DNA of 32,642 nucleotides, from assembly GCA_002483445.1 (NCBI GenBank), contig DLHY01000001.1:1-32642 (forward strand), read 5' to 3'. A program made the translations under genes and the position numbers. Below are positions 1 through 7,500 of this stretch, piece by piece. Numbering within the stretch: position 1 is the first letter of the stretch; each line of letters begins with the position of its first letter. Below the pieces are notes generated by a model. It was not told the DNA's origin, made no database searches, and saw only the letters and a list, made by a program, of their open reading frames with translations. This DNA is from Blastocatellia bacterium UBA7656. GTDB lineage: Bacteria; Acidobacteriota; Blastocatellia; UBA7656.

Positions 1-1694
1 CAAAAACTGTCTACGAATCGGATGTAGTCATAGATGGCGTCCATGTTCGGAGGCAATCCGCCCGCGTGTTCGCTGCGGAAGATCTCGACGTAATCCTTGA
101 GCATTCTGATCACTTCCGGATTGTCCGACGCATCCTTGTTTTCCATCAGCGAGAGGGCGCGATAGAGTCGGGCTTCGGCCAGCACTTTTCTCTGATCGAT
201 TTCTACTGCGCGAGTGAGCGCATCGTAAGCCTGTTTCTTCTCTCCGCTGTTGCGAGCGGTCTGTTTGAGTATCTTGCCGTAGTAGTAATAAGCGAGCGCG
301 TCGTTGGATTTGATCAGGAGGGATTCTTCGAGGTTGTCGCGGGCCATCTGAAACATATCGTAGTTGAAGGCTCGTATGCCGTTGTCGCGACGTATCTGAG
401 CCATCACGGCGGCGAATTCCGAAGAGTTGCCTATGATCTCGCCCGCGTCGAGTTTGGCGTCGAGCGTGGAAGCGAGTTGCCCGCGCAGAGCGGCTTCGGT
501 TGCGGCCCGTCGTCGGTCTGCGCCGAGGGATGGATCGAGCAGTTTGCCGGTGTCGGGTTGTTTGGGAGCAGCGGGGTTGTTCTGAGCTTGGATAGCCTGC
601 ATAGTTCTTCTCGTTTGCAGAAACGCAGCCATTTCATACGACCCGACCGATAAGGATCCGGTGGCGGCGGTCATCTTCACCGCATCGATTTGCTGAACGC
701 GCTCGACTATGCGCGATGCGTCTCCGATGAAACCGAGTGAAGCCTTCTTTTCGAGTCCGGTCACTCGCTGAAGGTTGGCGTAAAATTTCGGCACCTCGCG
801 AGCGTCGTAGTTGCGGTCGAGCATGTATTGAAGCGCGAGTTGATCGGCCTCGTCTTCCTGGAGCCTGTCCCACGAGAAGGTCGAATTCGGTATAGCCAGT
901 TTGAGTATGGTAGGCAATCCGTTCTCGACATAGAGTGTGGCCATAAGCGCATTGGCCGGGTTCGCGCCGAAAGCGCGCATCAGCGGGCCAGCGGCCAGCG
1001 TGGCAATTCCGCCGAACAAGGATCGCTTCTGTTCCTGTTTCTGATTGAACCTCGCCACTCCTTCTCCAACCACCACGTCTTCGTGCCAGTGATTCTTTTC
1101 GACGTGAGCGATCTCGTGAGACAAGACATAAGCAAGCTGCGCCTCGTTATCGACGAGCGACAGCAGCCCTGTAGAGACATAGACCGTTCCGGTCGAAAGC
1201 GATCTCGCTTCGGGGATGGGGTTGAGTATGACCTTGAAGGCGTAGAGGCTCTGCGAGCTTTTCGGCACGAGAGAGTGACCCAGGCGATTGACGTAATCCT
1301 GCACCAAAGGATTGTCGTAGAGAGTGTCTTCGATCTTGAGTTTATCGCCGGTTCGCGTAACCTGTTCGTCCTGGGCGTCGAAAGTGTTTATGTAGAAAGC
1401 GTACTCGCTGTGTTCGCGTTGTTTGCGGCGATAGGCCGACTCGATCTGCGCTTTGAAGGCGTAGTCTTTTTCCATTTCCGTAAGCGCGAATTGTTTCATT
1501 TTTATATACTCGCGCTCTTCTTTCGCCTGGGCTGCTGCGGCCTTGTCAGGCTTCTGATCTTTCTTGGGTTTTTGATCCTTGGCGTTTTTTTGATCCTGTT
1601 GTTGCTGCGCAAAGGGGCGCGCGTGAGAGTCGAGCGGCAGCAAACCGGCTACCACGATGATGAGCGACAATGCGGGGTGTAACGGTTTGAACAT
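1..1694 (-). CDS. M48 family metalloprotease with TPR-like C-terminal region (3' end outside window)
   Basis: This is a periplasmic or membrane-associated zinc metalloprotease. It opens with a signal peptide (residues 1-28, hydrophobic LIIVVAGLL core), then a Gln/Lys-rich linker (about 28-60). The zinc motif HEIAH lies at residues 193-197 inside SHEIAHVEKNH, and the third-ligand motif EDEAD at about 280-284. That spacing is typical of M48 (BepA/HtpX-like) peptidases. From about residue 430 the chain becomes TPR-like (DALAYYYYGKILKQTA, AYDALTRAVEIDQRK), as in BepA-type proteins that handle outer-membrane proteins. The frame stays open for 564 codons to the window edge, so the C-terminus is missing. 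The ATG at 1694 is preceded by an AGGAGG ribosome site seven bases upstream. A long plus-strand open frame across the same region is an antisense artefact. Family is certain; the physiological substrate is not. Confidence 0.9.
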   Translation of the reverse strand, partial: MFKPLHPALSLIIVVAGLLPLDSHARPFAQQQQDQKNAKDQKPKKDQKPDKAAAAQAKEEREYIKMKQFALTEMEKDYAFKAQIESAYRRKQREHSEYAFYINTFDAQDEQVTRTGDKLKIEDTLYDNPLVQDYVNRLGHSLVPKSSQSLYAFKVILNPIPEARSLSTGTVYVSTGLLSLVDNEAQLAYVLSHEIAHVEKNHWHEDVVVGEGVARFNQKQEQKRSLFGGIATLAAGPLMRAFGANPANALMATLYVENGLPTILKLAIPNSTFSWDRLQEDEADQLALQYMLDRNYDAREVPKFYANLQRVTGLEKKASLGFIGDASRIVERVQQIDAVKMTAATGSLSVGSYEMAAFLQTRRTMQAIQAQNNPAAPKQPDTGKLLDPSLGADRRRAATEAALRGQLASTLDAKLDAGEIIGNSSEFAAVMAQIRRDNGIRAFNYDMFQMARDNLEESLLIKSNDALAYYYYGKILKQTARNSGEKKQAYDALTRAVEIDQRKVLAEARLYRALSLMENKDASDNPEVIRMLKDYVEIFRSEHAGGLPPNMDAIYDYIRFVDSF

Positions 1695-2011
1695 AATTGA
1701 TCCTCCTGCCGAACGGTTGCGGATGGCGCGAGAGCGCCTTGAGTTTGAGAAACCAAATTCTGAATGCCCGGATGAGATAGCGTTTTGAGAAAGGGCCTTA
1801 GCTCTCAACCACCATCCTGATAAATGATAGGCAGGCATTCAATATCACAGAGATGAATATAGAGTCAATCGTTTCCGTAAAAACTCGCCGACAGTTTTCG
1901 CCGCCATTTGCAAGCCGCGGGGCAACGTTTGCCTCCTCCTCGCGCATCCCGCCTATGGCTGCGGTCACGCAGTCACTCACGAACCGTTCATAAAAACTCC
2001 GGAGGAAAAAG
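1695..2011. other. Intergenic region between divergent genes
   Basis: This 317-base gap separates the divergent M48 protease and the glycine-zipper gene, so it should hold both promoters. I see no convincing -35/-10 pair. A short hairpin GGCGC-GAGA-GCGCC lies at 1725-1738, about 30 bases before the protease start. A short minus-strand open frame at 1798-1980 has no ribosome site or family resemblance and I do not call it a gene. Confidence 0.4.
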
Positions 2012-2374
2012 ATGAAAAAAAGACTGGCCAGTCTTATGCTGATGGTGTCTCTGGCGGGACTTATGGTCCCGACGGCGATGGCTCAGGATAGAGGTTTCAT
2101 CAAGCGAAGTAAAAACGGGGTCAAGGTGGGTGATAATCGCATCACCCTGTTTGACGGCCCCGGCATAGTCAACTACGAACACAAACACGAATGGATGCCC
2201 GGACCGGGAGGGGCTGCAATAGTCATCGGCACGGGAGCCGGGGCGGGCGCGGCTACAGGCTATCTGTTGAGCCGCAACAAGAAGGGAGCCGCCATCGGAG
2301 CAGCCGTCGGCGCAGGCGCGGCAACGGGACTGTGGCTCTACAAGAACCGCCGCCACAAACACAAAATTTTTTGA
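2012..2374 (+). CDS. Small secreted glycine-zipper protein, function unknown
   Basis: A 120-residue exported protein. Residues 1-25 form a signal peptide (KKR, hydrophobic LMLMVSLAGLMV, then AMAQ as cleavage site). The mature part has a short polar domain (26-65) followed by two Gly/Ala-rich hydrophobic segments (about 67-85 and 92-107) with GxxxG-like spacing (GTGAGAGAATGYLL and GAAIGAAVGAGAATG), the pattern of glycine-zipper proteins that insert in or pack against membranes. It ends in a basic His/Lys tail (KNRRHKHKIF). A GGAGG site sits nine bases before the ATG. The gene stands alone and is followed by a good hairpin terminator at 2402. The fold type is inferred from the segments and no specific role can be assigned. 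Confidence 0.8.
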   Translation: MKKRLASLMLMVSLAGLMVPTAMAQDRGFIKRSKNGVKVGDNRITLFDGPGIVNYEHKHEWMPGPGGAAIVIGTGAGAGAATGYLLSRNKKGAAIGAAVGAGAATGLWLYKNRRHKHKIF

Positions 2375-2401
2375 TCCCGTGCGGGATTGAATTCACTAAA
2401 G

Positions 2402-2431
2402 GGGCGGAGTCGTATCCGCCCTGTTTTATTT
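2402..2431 (+). terminator. Intrinsic terminator between convergent genes
   Basis: A perfect 7-bp stem GGGCGGA (2402-2408) / TCCGCCC (2415-2421) with a six-base loop is followed by TGTTTTATTT. It lies 28 bases after the glycine-zipper stop and directly abuts the stop codon of the convergent threonine dehydratase gene, so it may also serve the opposite strand more weakly. A smaller hairpin (ATCCCG-TG-CGGGAT) lies just before it, next to the glycine-zipper stop codon. Confidence 0.8.
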
Positions 2432-3357
2432 CAGGCCAGAATATTTCGATAAACTTCCGGGTCGACGTTTCCGCCGCTTATGACACAGCAAACTGAGCGG
2501 TCGCGGAAAAACTCCGGCTCCGTAAGCAGAGCCGCTATGCTCAACGCGCCCGTCGGCTCTGTCTTCAGGTTGGCCAGCAGAAACAACAATCGCACGCCCT
2601 GCGTGATCTGGTCTTCAGGCACTTCGATTATGCGCGCAATCCCGTCTTTCAGAATCTCCCAGTTGTGATGGCCGATGCTTACAGTCCGCGTGCCGTCAGC
2701 GATGGTTTGCGGCTCCGTTTCGTTTACGACTATGCGGCCTTCGCGAAGAGAGCGGGCCGCGTCGTTGGCTATGAGCGGCTCCGCGCCTATTACCTCCGTG
2801 TCGCGGCCCGCGGCGCGAACGGCTTTGATTATTCCTGATGTGAGTCCGCCGCCGCCTACGGGCGCGACTATGAAATCGAAATTTCGCGCCATCGCGCAGA
2901 GTTCCTCGCCGAGGCTGGCGTTGCCTTCAATAACGAGCGGGTCGTTGTAGGCGCTGGCTATATATGCTTCGGGGTAGATGGAGGCAAGCTCGTTGACACG
3001 CGAAGCGCGGCTTTTGACTCGGACATCTACGAGATCAGCCGTTGCGCCGTATTCGCGCACGGCATCGACTTTCACCTGAGCGGAGTTGTGAGGCATAACG
3101 ATGATCGACGCTTTGCCGAGCAGACTGCACGCATAAGCCATCGCCTGACCATAGTTGCCCGAAGAAGCCGCGATGATTCGCCGATTAGGGATTTTAGAGG
3201 CGAGGTTGTAGGCGGCGCGAAACTTGAAGCTGCCTGTGTGCTGAAAAGTCTCAGTCGCTATCGTCACCCGCGCTCCAAGTTTTTTAGAAAGTCGTTCGGC
3301 TTCGATTATGGTTGTCGGCCTGACGGCTTCGCGGAGAGGTTTTATCGAATGGCTCAT
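2431..3357 (-). CDS. PLP-dependent threonine dehydratase / serine racemase-like enzyme
   Basis: A fold-type II pyridoxal-phosphate enzyme of the threonine/serine dehydratase group, which deaminates L-threonine or L-serine or racemises serine. The PLP lysine lies in TGSFKFRAA (K45 from this start), the cofactor ring site in SSGNYGQA and the phosphate-binding loop is GGGG followed by LTSG. The usual GSFKxRG is here RA, with Ala in place of Gly. About 308 residues is the length of the catalytic domain alone, so there is no C-terminal ACT domain and no evident allosteric control by isoleucine. I chose the ATG at 3357 because family homology begins there (PLREAVRPTT). A GTG at 3408 in the same frame would overlap the upstream Rpn gene stop by four bases (GTGA) and suggests translational coupling, so it is a real alternative. 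Substrate cannot be decided from sequence. Confidence 0.85.
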   Translation of the reverse strand: MSHSIKPLREAVRPTTIIEAERLSKKLGARVTIATETFQHTGSFKFRAAYNLASKIPNRRIIAASSGNYGQAMAYACSLLGKASIIVMPHNSAQVKVDAVREYGATADLVDVRVKSRASRVNELASIYPEAYIASAYNDPLVIEGNASLGEELCAMARNFDFIVAPVGGGGLTSGIIKAVRAAGRDTEVIGAEPLIANDAARSLREGRIVVNETEPQTIADGTRTVSIGHHNWEILKDGIARIIEVPEDQITQGVRLLFLLANLKTEPTGALSIAALLTEPEFFRDRSVCCVISGGNVDPEVYRNILA

Positions 3358-3404
3358 AGGCTTAAAAAACAGATCGCAGCGATTGAGCGCCGCGTTGACG
3401 CATA

Positions 3405-4403
3405 TCACACTGATTTTTTATCCAGCCAGGCGGCGAGGTCGTCGGCGCTTGAGAAGTCGAGCAATGCTTTCGTCATGCTTTCAAGCTGAAGCAGCGATAA
3501 TTTTCTCATTCGCTTTTGCGCGTCGCGTGGAACGCGGCCTATCTGATGGCGGAGCATGATCAAAATTAGTCTGAGGGCTTCCTGCCGTCTGCCCTGACGC
3601 AGCCCGCGCTTTTCTCCGCGTTTCTCTCCGCGCTTCTCTCCGCGCTTCTCTCCGCGCTTCTCTCCGCGCTTCTCTCCTATCTTTATTCCTTCGCGCATCC
3701 AGCTTGTGGTCAGTTGCATGATCTTCCTTCTCCTTCGCGGCTCGATTTTAGCAGCTTCTTTCCGAAAAATCTCCTGCTCATCTGAAGTCAGGCTCAGATA
3801 GGAATCGACGAATCCTGAAATCAGATGCATACGCGCCCGGTCAAGTTTCAGGCTAGCCATCAATCGCAGGCACTCAAGCTTCGCATAAGGTCTGTCTTCG
3901 GGCGCGATGCTCATCCTTGCCATCAGCGCGCTTGCAGCCGGGTTGCCGCTTCTTAAAAAATCGCGCCAGTTCAATCGGTTCAACTGCACCACGCTGTATC
4001 GAAAGTCGAGCACCATCCGGTCAGGAAACTCCACTCGATAACTGTCCGGCTGCGCTTTTTGGGGGCGCGAGCCGTAGAAAACCACTATCGGATAAACCGG
4101 CAGACGATGCTTCTGATGAAAGTAGGCGAAGTAAAAGAAAAGCCTCTGTTGAAAATCTCGTTCCGCCCGTCCTTGATTCTCCACGTTGATGATGAAGAAA
4201 GATTCCGTGTCGCGAAACCTGGCCTTTACAACTATGTCCGCCTCACGTCTTTCGCCTGTCACAATGTCGGTGAAGTATTCCTTCTCCAGAAACAGAATCG
4301 AATCCGTCTCCAGAAAGGCGCGCATATCAGGGAAGAACAATTCGAGAAACTCGACCAGAAAAGTCGAAAGCAGTTCCTTGAATAACTGGTCATGATCGAT
4401 CAC
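3405..4403 (-). CDS. Rpn-type PD-(D/E)XK nuclease / putative transposase with GEKR tandem repeat
   Basis: A 332-residue protein of the Rpn/PDDEXK transposase-like superfamily, whose studied members (E. coli RpnA-D) are recombination-promoting DNA endonucleases. The nuclease core is visible as READIVVK (D56) and INVENQ (E75, Q77) followed by an aromatic stretch FQQRLFFYFAYF, typical of the group. Residues about 240-268 are six copies of Gly-Glu-Lys-Arg followed by LRQGRRQEALRLILIMLRHQIGRVP and a C-terminal helical region resembling DUF4351. The tandem repeat is encoded by a 12-bp DNA repeat. The gene is divergent from the kinase gene and its stop overlaps a possible GTG start of the dehydratase gene. 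Such genes are commonly multicopy and mobile, although no terminal repeats are seen here. Confidence 0.85.
   Translation of the reverse strand: MIDHDQLFKELLSTFLVEFLELFFPDMRAFLETDSILFLEKEYFTDIVTGERREADIVVKARFRDTESFFIINVENQGRAERDFQQRLFFYFAYFHQKHRLPVYPIVVFYGSRPQKAQPDSYRVEFPDRMVLDFRYSVVQLNRLNWRDFLRSGNPAASALMARMSIAPEDRPYAKLECLRLMASLKLDRARMHLISGFVDSYLSLTSDEQEIFRKEAAKIEPRRRRKIMQLTTSWMREGIKIGEKRGEKRGEKRGEKRGEKRGEKRGLRQGRRQEALRLILIMLRHQIGRVPRDAQKRMRKLSLLQLESMTKALLDFSSADDLAAWLDKKSV
3605..3676 (-). repeat. 12-bp tandem repeat inside the Rpn gene (six units)
   Basis: Six consecutive 12-base units of the form CGCGCTTCTCTC on the plus strand encode the (GEKR)6 stretch. The last four units (3629-3676) are identical and the first two differ by single bases. 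Because 12 is a multiple of three, unit gain or loss keeps the frame open, so length variation between strains is expected. Confidence 0.95.
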
Positions 4404-4550
4404 AGCGATGACGAGTTTAACTCAGCCCGGATGCGCAAACAACGACCCGGACACTGAAGCGAGGCCCAAAGATCACGGCCTGCTTGTGCCAGTTTGGATT
4501 TTTGGATACTATCTCGGCGCTTCGCAGATTCTTTTCATCGAGGCCCGTCG

Positions 4551-7500
4551 ATGCTCGAAGAGAACACCCTGTTGAAAGACCGCTACCGCATCCGTCACCA
4601 GATAGGCAAAGGCGGAATGGGGACGGTCTATCTGGCTAAGGACGAAAACCCCGGAATCACAATCGCCATCAAGCAGAACTTTTACGAAGAGCCTCGACTG
4701 ATCGAAGCATTCAAGCGGGAAGCGCGACTGCTTGCGAGTCTGCGCCACCCGGCGCTGCCGCAGGTCAGGGATTATTTCGTCGACGGCGCGGGTCAGTTTC
4801 TCGTGATGGAATACATCGGGGGTGATGATCTCGGAACGATTCTCGAAAAGCGCAAACAGAAGATTCCGCCCACAGGCGAAGTGAAGCCGTTCGATGTTGA
4901 CGAGGTTATGCGATGGGCCGAGCAGTTGCTCGACGCGCTCGATTATCTTCACAGGCGAGGAGAGCCTGTCATTCATCGCGACATCAAGCCCGCGAACCTC
5001 AAGCTTGCCGAGCGCGGTCAGATAATCCTGCTCGACTTCGGACTGGCTAAGGGAAAGCCGGAATGGATGACGCGGGTGACGACGACGGGGAGCATATACG
5101 GTTACACGCCCAACTACGCCCCGCTCGAACAGATTCGCGGTCTAGGCACAGACCCGCGAAGTGATCTCTACGCGCTCGGAGCGACGCTCTATCACCTGAC
5201 AACCGGCGCGCCGCCTGTTGATGCAGCCACGCGAGCCGACGCTCTGCTAGGCGGCGAGCCTGACCCTCTGCTTTTGGCCTCGGAAGTAAACTCGAAAGTG
5301 CCGCAGAGTATTTCAGCAGTGCTGGTCAAAGCGATGGAAGTGCATCGCAACCATCGCCCCGCGACCGCCGCCGATTTGTTACGACTTTTGCGTGATGCAA
5401 AGCCTCAAGAGCCGCGGCGAGAAGAAACGCCAATCATTGTCGAGACGCCGGATGAAGCCGAGACACAAAGAAATCTGGACGAAGAGCTATGGCAGAGAGA
5501 AGAAGCCGAGCGACGAAGGCAACAGCAAGAGCAGGAGCGAAGAGCAAAAGAAGGATCTGAAAGAAAAAGACAAGAGGAAGAAGAGCGTCGCATCAGGGAA
5601 GAGGCTGAACGAAAGAAATTGCAACATGAAGAAGAACGCCGCGCGCAGGAGGAATCTGAAAGATTAAGACAACAACGCGAGCGGGAACAAAAATCGAGAG
5701 AAGAAGCCGAGCGGCGAAAATTTCAGGAAAAAGAAGAACGCCGCGCGAGAGAAGAGGCCGATAAGATCGAACGGCAACAGGAAAAACTCCGCAGGCAGCG
5801 TGAGAGAGAAGATACTGAGCGACGCAAACGCGAAGGAAAGCCGCTGGAGCAAGAGAAGAGAAGGAATAAATTGTTTCTCGGCATAGGCAGCAGTTTGTTG
5901 CTCGTTGCTTTGCTGATTTGGGGCATGATGACGATTTGGAACACGACTGATGGGCCGACAACGATTCCTTCAACTCCGGATCAGCAAACAAACACGAGCG
6001 CGCCTGTTCGATTGAAGCCCGACGTGTTTACATTGTCAGGCAAATCGCTTGCAGTTTCATTGAGCGATGACGCAAGGGTTCTGGCTTCAGGCGGACTGAC
6101 TTCGAGCGGCAATGAAACCGCAATCAGCGTATGGCAACCCGAAGGCAAAAAAGAATTCAGTAGCGGGCGATGCGCAGCCGTGAGCCGAGACGGGAAAATC
6201 ATAGCTTCAGGCAGCGAGGACGGAACGATTCGATTATGGCAGGCAGGCGACGGGAAGCCGATCAATACTTGGCGCGGGCATTCCAGTTATATTTTCAGCA
6301 TCGGTTTCAGCCCCGATGGAAAGACGCTGTTTTCAGCAAGCGGCGACAGGAGTGTAAAGCTCTGGCGCGCGAGCGACAAAGGACCGATAGCGACTATCAA
6401 CACTCCTGAAGAAGGGTATTTGATAGTCGCCGTAAGCCCGGACTTAAAACTCGTCGGGTTCTATCGCCGCGATGACAGACAGTTCAAACTGTGGTCGACT
6501 GATGATGACAGCTTTCTGAGATATCTCGAAGGCGATGTGCCTGATGTTACCTGCGGAGTATTCAGCCGTGACGGAAGTATGCTCGCTCTCGGCAGCCGGG
6601 GAGGAGATGTTCGACTATGGCGCGTGAGCGACGGTCAGAAGATAAAAGATTTGGGCCGATTCGGCGTCGAGGTCGTAAGCCTCGCTTTGACTTCGGACGG
6701 GCAGACTTTGGCGGCTGGTTTGATTGATGGAAAGATAAAACTCCTGCGCGCGAGCGACGGCGAATGGATAAGAACGCTTGAGGGTCACACTCAATCGGTC
6801 AACAGTTTGTCCTTCAGCGCCGATGGCCGATTGCTTGCTTCGGGGAGTGATGACGGGACAGTGAGATTGTGGCGGAGAATTGAACCACGAAGTGACACGA
6901 AGGCGAACGAAGTGACGCGAATGGTCTTGATGATTCGCGTTTGCATTTCAAGCCTGATCGACAGGGAGGCAGATGCAATGAAAGGAACTGCCGCAATCGT
7001 TCTTGTGATGTTTGCGCTGATGGCAACTGCTCCGACGATGAGCGCGCAGGTCGGGCGGCCTAACGAGCCAGCGAAAAAGCCAGAGAAGAAACCTGCGTCA
7101 AAGCCCTCAGCAAAACCGGCACCGCGAGTCGCTAGAGGATCAGCGGCGCTGAAGGAATTGTTCAACAGCTTTGTGCAGATACCTGCGGGCGAATTCCTGA
7201 TGGGATCGGAAAACGGCAGCGATGACGAAAAACCTGTACATCGTGTGCAAATCTCTCGCCCGTTCGAGATGGGGAAGTATGAAGTGACGCAGGCGCAATG
7301 GGTCGCGATGATGGGCAGCAACCCGAGTAAGTTCAAAAACTGCGGCGGGAATTGTCCGGTCGAAAATGTGTCGTGGGATGATGTGCAGGAGTTCATCAAA
7401 AAGCTGAATGCGCGAAATGATGGGTACACTTATCGCCTGCCGACAGAGGCGGAGTGGGAGTATGCGTGCAGGGCTGGCAGCACGGGAGATTATGCGGGCA

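Noticed and set aside
828..1682. 284-residue plus-strand open frame
   Set aside because: It lies antisense to the M48 protease, whose minus-strand frame has a signal peptide, HEIAH and EDEAD motifs. The plus-strand product shows no family pattern.
6791..7429. 212-residue minus-strand open frame across the kinase/FGE junction
   Set aside because: Antisense to coding domains on both ends and without a recognisable family, although its coincidence with the junction made it worth checking.
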